From NCBI GenBank assembly GCA_031216915.1, contig CM062290.1, forward strand, positions 252,284,581-252,348,580: a stretch of 64,000 bases of DNA, written 5' to 3'. Made by a program: the position numbers and the translations under genes. Source of the DNA: Pictodentalium vernedei. Its lineage: Eukaryota; Mollusca; Scaphopoda; Dentaliida; Dentaliidae. Below the pieces are notes generated by a model. That model ran no database searches and was not told the origin of the DNA. It worked only from the letters and a program-made list of their open reading frames with translations. Each line of letters starts with the position of its first letter. Position 1 is the stretch's first letter. Positions 48,225-58,843 of this stretch are shown piece by piece.

Positions 48225-50090
48225 AATTCCTCATCTTGAACCAAGTTATAATTCGGGCTACCACAGTGAGCCCACATATGAACCCAGGGACTTGGCTTGA
48301 CAAACTTGAATCTCACCTCCCTAAGCATGGTGCATACCCAATATCAAAAGATTCTGCCTGCTGGATCTTAGGAAGATTTTCAAAGAAATTTGCCTGAAAT
48401 GCACTAAGTTCAAATTTGGGCTCCTATACTGAGCTCAAATATAAACCCAGGGGGCCGATTTGAACAAACTTGAATCAGTTCCACCCCACAATGTTGCATA
48501 CCAAATATCAAAAGATTCTGCCTGCAGGATCTGGAGAAGAAGATTTTTTAAGAAATTTGTCTGAAATGCACTAAGTTCGAATTTGGGCTTCTATAGTGAG
48601 CCCAAATATGAATCCAGGGGGCCGATTTGAACAAATTTGAATCAGATCCACCCCACAATGTTGCATACCAAATATGAAAAGATTCTGCCTGCTGGATCTG
48701 GAGAAGAAAATTTTTGAAGAAATTTGTCTGAAATGCACCAAGTTCGAATTCAAGCTTCTATAGTGAACCCAAATATTAATCTAGGGAGCCGATTTGAACA
48801 AACTTGAATCAGATCCACTCCACAATGTTGCATACCAAATATCAAAAGATTCTGCCTGCTGGATCTGGAGAAGAAGATTTTTTAAGAAATTTGCCTGAAA
48901 TGCATTAAGTTCAAATTTGGGCTCCTATACTGAGCCCAAATATACACCCAGGGGGCCGATTTGAACAAACTTGAATCAGATCCACCCCACAATGTTGCAT
49001 ACCAAATATCAAAAGATTCTGCCTGCTGAATCTGGAGAAGAAGATTTTTGAAGAAATTTGCCTGACATGCACTAAGTTCGAATTCAAGCTTCTATAGTGA
49101 ACCCGAATATTAATCTAGGGAGCCGATTTAAACAAACTTGAATCAGATCCACTCCACAATGTTGCAGCATACCAAATATCAAAAGATTCTGCCTGCTGGA
49201 TCTGGAGAAGAAGATTTTTTAAGAAATTTGCCTGAAATGCACCAAGTTCAAATTTGGGCTCCTATACTGAGCCCAAATATAAACCTAGGGGGGGCCGATT
49301 TGAACAAACTTGAATCAGATCCACCCCACAATGTTGCTTACCAAATATGAAAAGATTCTGCCTGCTGGATCTGGAGAAGAAGATTTTTTAATGTTTTTCC
49401 CATTGCCTACAGTGTTAAAAAGTGCTGACTCAGCACTTTTTCAAAGTCCCGAAACTGTACCCTATGATAAAACCGATGGCAATTTTTTTTTACCAATTCT
49501 TTCTGTTGGTCCTAAGGAAGCTTCACACCAAATAAAAATTCTCGGTGCTGTGCAGTTTGGGAGATATGGGCGTTTTAATTTTTTTCTATTTTTAGCTCCT
49601 GCGGTTCCCATGGGGCTACGGGAAAAAAAAAATCAGCATAAATTAGGTACTTATGACCCAATAAGCCCTCACATAAAATTTGGTTCAAATCAGCCTCTCG
49701 GTTTGGAAAATAGAAATTTTGTGCGGGGCCAAAAATTTTGCCCCTCCCATAACGATGCCAAGTATAGCCTCACAAACTTCTCTTGAACACATCTGAGTCT
49801 ACGCCTCAAAAGGAAGCTGCACACCACATATCAAGTCTCTGCTACTGCTGGTTCATGAGAAGAAGATTTTTTAAGATTTCAGCACACTTTTTGGGTGTGG
49901 CCCTACCCACGGGCGAGGCAACTTGATTTGAACAAAATCAAATTGCGATGTCATAACAAACTATTATCTCAAATATCAATTAAATTGGTTCAGCGGTTTG
50001 GGAGGAGAAGACGCAAACACCATGTTCACGGACGACGGACGGTGAGTGATCACTATAGCTCTCCTGACTGAAAGTCAGGTGAGCTTAAAA

Positions 50091-50557
50091 AGGTCCTCAG
50101 ACTGCTCCTGCAACTGACACAGGTATAAGGTGGAGAAAGTAGAACCATTTTTCCAGTAGGCTGCCTACATAACATCTGACAACTTGACAGACTTAGCATA
50201 AGCCCAGGAGGTAGACAATGCACACACCTCGTGGGCAGAAATGCAATTGGGAATACATCTAGAAATGGACTGAGAGATCATCTGCCGACCAGGAATAAGG
50301 GACGGAATCATTTCCTGCCTTTCCTAATGAACTGCATCCCATTGAGGTAAATGAGAATTGCATATACTGGACAGAGCAAAGGGCAGTTATACTCAATAGA
50401 AGGAAGGTTCCTGATACAGATAGGAGGCAGTGTAGACTCTGGTATCCGATTCTTGGCCAGAAAGGAGCAATCAGTGGTAAAAGTAACACTGTTGGCCGAG
50501 AGCGTGAAAAAGGCCAGATCAACCGAGGGCATGAAGCTCACTAACAGTGCGAGCGGA
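50091..50557 (-). mobile_element. Captured DIRS fossil fragment (recombinase part), copy 1
   Basis: About 0.46 kb between the end of a C element and further C units. Minus-strand words such as LSANSVTFTTDCSFLAKN parallel the recombinase part of the DIRS fossil at 26-27 kb. It is a fragment of a different, related subfamily; broken. Confidence 0.8.
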
Positions 50558-51880
50558 GCCCAAATATGAATCCAGGGGGCCGATTTGAAACAAACTTGAA
50601 TCAGATCCACCCCACAATGTTGCATACCAAATATCAAAAGATTCTGCCTGCTGGATCTGGAGAAGAAGATTTTTGAAGAAATTTGCCTGGAATGCACTAA
50701 GTTCGAATTCAGGCTTCTATAGTGAGCCCAAATATGAATCCAGGGGGCCGATTTGAACAAATCTGAATCAGATCCACCCCACAATGTTGCATACCAAATA
50801 TCAAAAGATTCTGCCTGCTGGATAAGGAGAAGAAGATTTTTGAAGAAATTTGCCTGAAATGCACTAAGTTCGAATTCAAGCTTCTATAGTGAACCCGAAT
50901 ATTAATCTAGGGAGCCGATTTAAACAAACTTGAATCAGATCCACTCCACAATGTTGCATACCAAATATCAAAAGATTCTGCCTGCTGGATCTGGAGAAGA
51001 AGATTTTTTAAGAAATTTGCCTGAAATGCACCAAGTTCAAATTTGGGCTCCTATACTGAGCCCAAATATAAACCTAGGGGGGGCCGATTTGAACAAACTT
51101 GAATCAGATCCACCCCACAATGTTGCTTACCAAATATGAAAAGATTCTGCCTGCTGGATCTGGAGAAGAAGATTTTTTAATGTTTTTCCCATTGCCTACA
51201 GTGTTAAAAAGTGCTGACTCAGCCCTTTTTCAAAGTCCCGAAACTGTACCCTATGATAAAACCGATGGCAATTTTTTTTTACCAATTCTTTCTGTTGGTC
51301 CTAAGGAAGCTTCACACCAAATAAAAATTCTCGGTGCTGTGCAGTTTGGGAGATACGGGCGTTTTAATTTTTTTCTATTTTTAGCTCCTGCGGTTCCCAT
51401 GGGGCTACGGGAAAAAAAAAATCAGCATAAATTAGGTACTTATGACCCAATAAGCCCTCACATAAAATTTGGTTCAAATCAGCCTCTCGGTTTGGAAAAT
51501 AGAAATTTTGGGCGGGGCCAAAAATTTTGCCCCTCCCATAACGATGCCAAGTATAGCCTCACAAACTTCTCTTGAACACATCTGAGTCTACGCCTCAAAA
51601 GGAAGCTGCACACCACATATCAAGTCTCTGCTACTGCTGGTTCATGAGAAGAAGATTTTTTAAGATTTCAGCACACTTTTTGGGTGTGGCCCTACCCACG
51701 GGCGAGGCAACTTGATTTGAACAAAATCAAATTGCGATGTCATAACAAACTATTATCTCAAATATCAATTAAATTGGTTCAGCGGTTTGGGAGGAGAAGA
51801 CGCAAACACCATGTTCACGGACGACGGACGGTGAGTGATCACTATAGCTCTCCTGACTGAAAGTCAGGTGAGCTTAAAAA
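50558..51880 (+). mobile_element. Pearl-like family C units and 3' end (between duplicated DIRS fragments)
   Basis: C core units of about 167 bp, then the C 3' module from 51177, GGACGACGGACGG and a terminal hairpin ending GTCAGGTGAGCTTAAAA at 51879. No 5' end: it begins inside a unit at the DIRS fragment junction. Confidence 0.82.
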
Positions 51881-52346
51881 GGTCCTCAGACTGCTCCTGC
51901 AACTGACACAGGTATAAGGTGGAGAAAGTAGAACCATTTTTCCAGTAGGCTGCCTACATAACATCCGACAACTTGACAGACTTAGCATAAGCCCAGGAGG
52001 TAGACAATGCACACACCTCGTGGGCAGAAATGCAATTGGGAATACATCTAGAAATGGACTGAGAGATCATCTGCCGACCAGGAATAAGGGACGGAATCAT
52101 TTCCTGCCTTTCCTAATGAACTGCATCCCATTGAGGTAAATGAGAATTGCATATACTGGACAGAGCAAAGGGCAGTTATACTCAATAGAAGGAAGGTCCC
52201 TGATACAGATAGGAGGCAGTGTAGACTCTGGTATCCGATTCTTGGCCAGAAAGGAGCAATCAGTGGTAAAAGTAACACTGTTGGCCGAGAGCGTGAAAAA
52301 GGCCAGATCAACCGAGGGCATGAAGCTCACTAACAGTGCGAGCGGA
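51881..52346 (-). mobile_element. Captured DIRS fossil fragment (recombinase part), copy 2
   Basis: Near-identical to the fragment at 50091-50557, as part of the 1.79-kb tandem duplication. Broken fragment. Confidence 0.8.
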
Positions 52347-53513
52347 GCCCAAATATGAATCCAGGGGGCCGATTTGAAACAAACTTGAATCAGATCCACC
52401 CCACAATGTTGCATACCAAATATGAAAAGATTCTGCCTGCTGGATCTGGAGAAGAAGATTTTTGAAGAAATTTGCCTGGAGTGCACTAAGTTCGAATTCA
52501 GGCTTCTATAGTGAGCCCAAATATGAATCCAGGGGGCCGATTTGAACAAATTTGAATCAGATCCACCCCACAATGTTGCATACCAAATATCAAAAGATTC
52601 TGCCTGCTGGATAAGGAGAAGAAGATTTTTGAAGAAATTTGCCTGAAATGCACTAAGTTCGAATTCGAGCTTCTATAGTGAGCCCAAATATGAATCTAGG
52701 GAGCCGATTTGAACAAATTTGAATCAGATCTACCCCACAATGTTGCATACCAAATATCAAAAGATTCTACCTGCTGGATCTGGAGAAGAAGATTTTTTAA
52801 TGTTTTTCCCATTCCCTACAGTGTTAAAAAGTGCTGACTCAGCACTTTTTCCAAGTCCTGAAAAAAGTACTTTGTGATCAAACTGATAGAGATTTTTTTT
52901 AACCATTCTATTCTACTGGATAAAAGTAAGCTTTACACAAAATAAGAATTCCCTGTGCCGTGTAGTTTTGGAGATATGGCAGTTTTAAGGTTTTTCCTAT
53001 TTTTAGCTACCGAGGTTCCCACAGGGCAATGAGAAATTTTTTTTTTGCATCAATCAACTACTTATGAGCCATTATCATATCATATCAAATTTGGTTCAAA
53101 TCGACTTCACGGTTCAGAAAATAGAAATTTTAGGCGTGGCCAAAATTTTTGCCCCTCCCATAAAGAAGGCAAATAATGCCCGACTAACTTCTCTTGAACA
53201 AACTTGATTCTAAACCTCAAAAGGACTCTGTATACCACATATCAAGTCTCTGCTACTGGTGGTTCATTAGAAGATTTTCAAAAAATTTGGCCATTTTTTC
53301 CCCACACCTCCGCTCAATATGAGCCGAAACCTAATTTGGCTAAAAATCAAAATGCCCATATATAACCACTACTTACATGAAATTTAATTAAAATGTGGCC
53401 AGTGATTTAGGAGAAAGAGGCTCAAACACCACCTTCGCGCAGGACGATAGACGCCAGACGACAGACGAAGAGTGATAAGAAAAGCTCACCCTGACTTCCA
53501 GTCAGGTGAGCTA
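52347..53513 (+). mobile_element. Pearl-like family C units and a diverged 3' module
   Basis: C core units to 52795, then a 3' module (CCCATTCCCTACAGTG) that drifts from the others after about 52860. It finishes with the 53350-53513 tail shared with the element at 4391-6112, ending in the hairpin AGCTCACCCTGACTTCCAGT...CAGGTGAGCTA. Confidence 0.8.
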
Positions 53514-54930
53514 AAAATGAGGATCGTTTGTTGGGGACCTCCCATAGACTACCCCTGCCAGGTTTGGTTCACGACGGATCAGCAGTTCCACAGAAGACGT
53601 CGAAAAAGTGATTTCCCATAGGGTTTCTATAGTAACAAGCAAATTCAGTGAATTCATGTCACCAGCTGGGCAGCAGTTTCAAGGGGAATTTATGCATCCA
53701 GTGAAATGTAGTTGAGTTGCAAGTGGAAGTTATTTAGAAGAGACAGAACAGACAGTGCTTCAGACAGTGGTTATCAGATTTATTTTCACAGAGGTCAACG
53801 TCAAAGCAAGTAAAGTGATGTGGAGTATAACTGAGAATCACTAAAATTTAAGACTGTATGATAAGACATATCACATTAAACTGATGTGAAAAGTGTTAAC
53901 CAACCTGTAAAGCTTGTGATTGGTAGTTAATGAAACCTTGAAAGTGATGTCCAGATAATATGGTGGTCTGTATATGTTATTGGTAGAGTCTGACTTTGTA
54001 GAGTTGCAAAAGAAGTAACAATGAAGACATATTCTGGTCTCACAATGATAACAAAGATATGCAATAAGTTTCGTGAAGATCGGTTCATAAATACGGCTTT
54101 TAGTCCGAGGTGTGTTGATGCATGGCCAGACGGACAGATTTTCGGTACAAAATTTCCTACATTCGAACTTGACCTAGGTATTGATAAAAGTAATCCATAT
54201 ATGAAATTTCATTGAAATCGGTTGACTATAAGGAAAGTTCAAGTCTGGAAACCATCAGCCAATCAAATTTAAGCAACCTAATTAAATATCCACAGAAAAT
54301 GCCCATATTCGAACTTGGACCCACCATTGATGAAAGTGATCTATTACCCAAATTTCATTGAAATCCAGTCACTGTAAGGAAAGTTAGAGTCTGGAAACGA
54401 AAAACACAGAAGGACGGAAGGAGACCCCGAATTTAATATCTCCCGTTTTTTTTTTCAAAAAGCGGAAGACAACTATAAGCGGCTATGTTTGTAAACCGAT
54501 CAGCATTAAATGAGAATCGTTGGTACAGGGGGTCCCAGTCATCATTTATGTGAATTTTCAAAGCATTTGGCCTTGCGGTTTCAGAGGAGAAGATTTTTGA
54601 AAATCCACCAACCTGAATCAAAGAATACCCCTGGAAGCCATGTTTTTCATCAGACGGGAACAAGATTAGGATCATTTGTAGAAGACCTCACATAGACCAT
54701 TCCTGGCAAGTCTGGTTCACACAGGCACAGCGGTTACAGAGAAGATGAAAATGTGAAAAAGTTGATGGATGCTGGACGATGACAGACGCCAAGTGAACTC
54801 AAACTTTTTGTGATAAAGTGGAGCATGCAAACGCACACTTCAGAATCTGAGTCTGACTACTGAATATTGTAATATTATGAAACTTCTCGGGTTCCATTTC
54901 ATTCCAGAGTCGTGGAATTAGTATCTATAC
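53514..54930. repeat. Mosaic of repeat fragments, no gene
   Basis: A phrase ending CAGGTTTGGTTCACGACGG (53560) recurs diverged at 54690-54720 (AAGTCTGGTTCACACAGG) within two related stretches. A family A core fragment sits at about 54030-54130. A pair of units of about 130 bp (TTTCATTGAAAT, GGAAAGTT, GTCTGGAAAC) lies at 54150-54395. No complete termini or coding region. Confidence 0.55.
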
Positions 54931-56242
54931 TACTCCAAGTTTGCTAAGCACCAAATGTCTGACACATCATTGTGAAATTTTCTTGTGACATATTTGCGAT
55001 ATTTTTGGTGGATATGATTGAGGAATGTATTGAGATGGTCCCCAGTGTTTATATTAGCTCTCTTGACATGCAGACTTTTCTTGACAGTCATGGAAAGCAT
55101 GTACCCTGTGATTTTCATGATGTTTTCGTGTACAATCTACATGTACATGATATGTGTAGGGCATTCAATCTTCATTTCCACACAAACCCTTGTGATTTAA
55201 TGATTGAATAAGGCAAATGCAAACGTAAGAAGACATTTGTCTGAAGCAGAAATGTGGCAAACTGTGGGGATGGTGGAGCAAGGGGCTACCCATCCTCAGG
55301 TTGGTGAATCCCTTGGTGTGCACCATACGGTGATCACCAGAGCCTGGGCAAGATGTCAGCAGTATGGCACACCAGCATGACAGCATGGTGGTGACAGAGA
55401 CAGTGCAACATCTGCAGCTGAAGACTGGTTTTTGATCATTAAGGCCCGTAGGAACGACTTTGCCACAGCAACCCAGCTTCGCCATGACTTTCAGAATGCA
55501 TCCAGGGTAAATGTTTCGACACAGACTATCCGGGCAAGAAGGTAGTCTTGTGATCGAGAAGACCATTATTCGCATTACACAGTCCCAGAACCATCGCCAG
55601 GCACAATATGAATGGGCCATGGCCTCTGTTGGATAGACCAGTGAAGATGGGCGACCTGTCTTTTTTACAGATGAGTCAAGGTACTGCCTTGACCACACAG
55701 ATACGCGTTTTAGGGTATGGAGAAGACCAGGAGAGCGATTCCATGCAGCCAACATTGCTGAGCATGCCTGCTATGGTGGAGGGTCAATCATGGACTGGGG
55801 CAGCATCAGCTGGGATGGACGTACTGAGCTCTGTGTCCTTGAACTTGGTACATTGACTACACAGCCGTATATTGATGTATGCAGGTACAGTGGATGATAG
55901 ATTCATTCTGATGGACGATAATGCCCGTCCTCATGTTGCTCATGCTGTCCAGAGGGAGGGGATTGAGCGTATGGACTGGCCAGCAATATCCCCTGACCTC
56001 AATCCAAACCAACATGTCTGGAATGAGTTGCAGCTTGCAATTTCAGCCTGTCCAGTCCAGCCAGGAAGTGTCCAGGAGCTTTGTGTCATGCTGGTCCAAA
56101 AATGGAACAACAACCCACAAAGGACCACCAGGAACCTGATTGGGAGCATGAGAAGGCATTGTCAAGCTGTAATTGACGGTAATTGGTCTCATACTTGATA
56201 TTAAACCCATACCAGTTTGCTCCGTCAACTTTTTGGCAAATT
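54931..56242 (+). mobile_element. Tc1/mariner DNA transposon, copy 2 (decayed)
   Basis: Plus-strand sister of the element at 2225-3590, from AAGTTTGCTAAGCACCAAAT to AACTTTTTGGCAAATT. A third, solo copy of the same 5' end (GGTGCTTAGCAAACTTTAGAG) occurs at about 59036. A family E element starts at its right edge. Confidence 0.85.
55212..56198 (+). pseudogene. Tc1-like transposase pseudogene, copy 2
   Basis: Reads ANVRRHLSEAEMWQTVG... (HTH; ATHPQVGESLGVHHTVITRA), then FFTDESRYCLDHTD with the first Asp, YGGGSIMDWG, LMDDNARPHVAHAV with the second Asp intact, and SPDLNPNQHVWNELQ. The third acidic residue is lost (Glu to Gln, in NQHVW against IEHVW of copy 1). Four residues are deleted between the second and third positions. 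The initial ATG is absent and frame shifts split the HTH region from the catalytic core. Dead, for different reasons than copy 1. Confidence 0.9.
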
Positions 56243-58843
56243 AAACAAGAGCTGGACTTTCGTCTGGTGCATACTCCCATGTGATGTACCGCCTAGTGTG
56301 GGCATACCTATGACCAACAAATATTATTTATGAATATTCTCGTATGGATAGAAGGACGAATGCACAGATGGACCGACAAAATCCAGTATAACCCCCCCCC
56401 CCCCCAATTTCTAAGTCAAAAGGTATGGTAAATTGTTTGGTGTTTGGAGGTTTTATGCAAGGCGGCAGAAGCCTTTGTCATAAGCAAACTGCAGGCCATA
56501 TTTCAATGAAATCTGATAACCCATACCTGAGATACAGGCTGAACAGACAAATTATGCCTACAATTTCTAAGTAAAAAAAAGGGGAATGAGAGAAATATCG
56601 TTGAATCCTTTTTTTAAAGCCTATACCATAAACAGTGTTCATGGCAAATTTCATTGCAATAGAACATTCGATACCCGAGATACATGCTGAACAGACAAAA
56701 TTTGGCTCGGACAGACACAATATCTTAGTGAAGAAGTAATAAACTAGAACTATCACTGAAGGTGATTAATACCCCCGCTTTGGGTTTTTAGAGGAATGCA
56801 CTTCTGATCATGTAGGCGAAGGCCATAAGGAAATGTATACATAAAGATCATTTTTTGTTGTTGAAATTTGTATTTGCATGTGGCCTTCCACAGAACAGCA
56901 CTGAATACTTAAAGAGCCCACACATATATGGTTTACATTTGGAAAAACACATTTACAATGTGCAACATGTATTCAAAATCGGTTCATTAATGTAGGAGTA
57001 GTTGCACACACAAGAATCCCATTTGAAAACCCATAATAAATCCAAGTTAAAGGGAGATAACATGGTTAAAATTGTCGCAGATCAAAAATTTGGGAATATG
57101 CGTATGTTCACTTAGTTGTGATAATGTTTGAAAGGTTTCGTCAAAATTGATTGATAAATGTAGGAGGAGTTGCACGCACAAGAATTTCATGTAGAAACCC
57201 ATAATAAATCCAAGTTAAAGGGAGATAACCTAGTTGAAATAGCCACAGCTCAAAAATTTTGGAATATGCACATGTTCACTTAGTAGTGATGATGTCTGTA
57301 AACTTTCGTCCAAATTGATTGATAAATGTAGGAATTGCGCACACAAGAATTTCATGCAGAAACCCATATTAAATCAAAGTTCAAGAGAGATAACCTGGTT
57401 AAAATTGTCGCAGATCAAAAAGTTTGGAATATGCACATGTTCACTTAGTAGAGATGATGTTTGAAAGGTTTCATCAAAATCGGTTCATTAATGTAGGAGG
57501 AGTTGCGCACACAAGAATTTGTTCGAACGGAAAGACATAATAAATCTAAGTCAAAGGGAGATAACCTGGTTAAAATTGTCGCAGATCAAAAATCTTGGAA
57601 TATGCGCATGTTCACTTAGTAGTGATGATGTCTGAAAAGTTTTGTCCAAATTGATTGATAAATGTAGGAGGAGTTGCGCACACAAGAATTTCATGTAGAA
57701 ACCCATATTAAATCAAAGTTCAAGAGAGATAACCTGGTTAAAATTGTCGCAGATTAAAAAGTTTGGAATATGCACATGTTCACTTAGTAGAGATGATGTT
57801 TGAAAGGTTTCATCAAAATCGGTTCATTAATGTAGGAGGAGTTGCACACACAAGAATTTGTTCGGATGGAAAGACACAATAAATCTAAGTCAATAAATCT
57901 AAGTCAAAGGGAGATAACCTGGTTAAAATTGTCGCAGATCAAAAATCTTGGAATATGCGCATGTTCACTTAGTAGTGATGATGTCTGAAAAGTTTTGTCC
58001 AAATTGATTGATAAATGTAGGAGGAGTTGCACGCACAAGAATTTCATGTAGAAACCCATAATAAATCTAAGTTAAAGGGAGATAACATAGTTAAAATTGT
58101 CGCAGATCAAAAATCTTGGAATATGCGCATGTTCACTTAGGAGTGATGATGTCTGAAAAGTTTTGTCCAAATTGATTGATAAATGTAGGAGGAGTTGCGC
58201 ACACAAGAATTTCATGTAGAAACCCATATTAAATCAAAGTTCAAGAGAGATAACCAGGTTAAAATTGTCGCAGATTAAAAAGTTTGGAATATGCACATGT
58301 TCACTTAGTAGAGATGATGTTTGAAAGGTTTCATCAAAATCGGTTCATTAATGTAGGAGGAGTTGCGCGCACAAGAATTTGTTCGGATGGAAAGACACAA
58401 TAAATCTAAGTCAAAGGGAGATAACCTGGTTAAAATTGTCGCAGATCAAAAATCTTGAAATATGCGCATGTTCACTTAGTAGTGATGATGTCTGAAAAGT
58501 TTTGTCCAAATTGATTGATAAATGTAGGAGGAGTTGCGCACACAAGAATTTCAGGTCCGGAAAGACGTATGGACGGACGTACGGACGGACGGACAGACGG
58601 ACGGACGGACGGACGGACGGACGTACAGGGCGATTCCTATATAGCCCCCACTTCTTCGAAGCGGGGGTATAAAAAAAAAAATAACTAGTGTGGGCATACC
58701 TATGACGAACAAATATTATAAAAAATAATAATTTACTTAAGTTATGAATATTCTCGGACGGACTCACACACGGACGCAGGCGGATGGACGGACGGTCGCA
58801 TGTAATCCAGTATACCCCCATTTTCTTCGAAAATGCGGGTATA
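56243..58843 (+). mobile_element. Pearl-like element, family E, split by family B
   Basis: Left part 56243-56742 and right part 58681-58843 share TAGTGTGGGCATACCTATGA and ATTATGAATATTCTC-type words. The 3' end has a GGACGGAC stretch and a hairpin (TATACCCCCATTTT, CTTCG, AAAATGCGGGTATA) followed by AAAAA. This hairpin is a variant of the family B one, so E is a distant B relative. The 5' end is less certain. A poly-C run lies at 56391-56405. Confidence 0.65.
56743..58674 (+). mobile_element. Pearl-like element, family B, complete, nested in E
   Basis: 5' end AACTATCACTGAAGGTGAT and ATACCCCCGCTT as in 13664. It has about ten core units of about 167 bp (GAATTTCATGTAGAAACCCA, GGGAGATAACCT), several followed by GTTCGGATGGAAAGACA-like half-ends, as if terminal pieces had been amplified with the core. 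A (GGAC)n tract lies at 58572-58622 and the 3' hairpin arm AAGCGGGGGTAT is followed by a run of A. Confidence 0.87.

Larger units (their letters stand above)
46091..50090 (+). mobile_element. Pearl-like family C, complete, with SINE and family G nested
   Basis: Starts with ACACGAGGCCCCAAGGGGCC (hairpin) and GCTCACCTGACATGG, directly after the previous C element. Core units carry a SINE (46270-46633) and a family G element (46969-48224). From 48340 the 167-bp GATTCTGCCTGCTGG subtype follows. The 3' module runs from about 49388 and ends with GGACGACGGACGG and the hairpin AGCTCTCCTGACTGAAAGTC...GTCAGGTGAGCTTAAAA at 50090. Confidence 0.8.
49071..52648 (+). repeat. 1.79-kb tandem duplication, two near-identical copies
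   Basis: Every phrase from about 49071-50859 recurs 1,789 bases later (1,792 before a three-base difference near 49167), up to about 52648. By eye there are about ten base differences in all, so roughly half a percent. Each copy holds C core units, the C 3' module and end, a captured DIRS recombinase fragment and further C units. The borders lie within homologous 167-bp units, which suggests unequal exchange between units, or an assembly artefact. Confidence 0.9.

Noticed and set aside
47963-48328. Frames rich in DGWTDGRTD / SVRLSIHPSVHP
   Set aside because: Translation of the GACG/GATG microsatellite before the family G 3' hairpin.
49310-51575. Two identical 158-residue plus-strand frames (MNQIHPTMLLTKYEKILPAG...)
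   Set aside because: They lie in family C core and 3' module and are duplicated by the 1.79-kb tandem duplication; products of the repeat.
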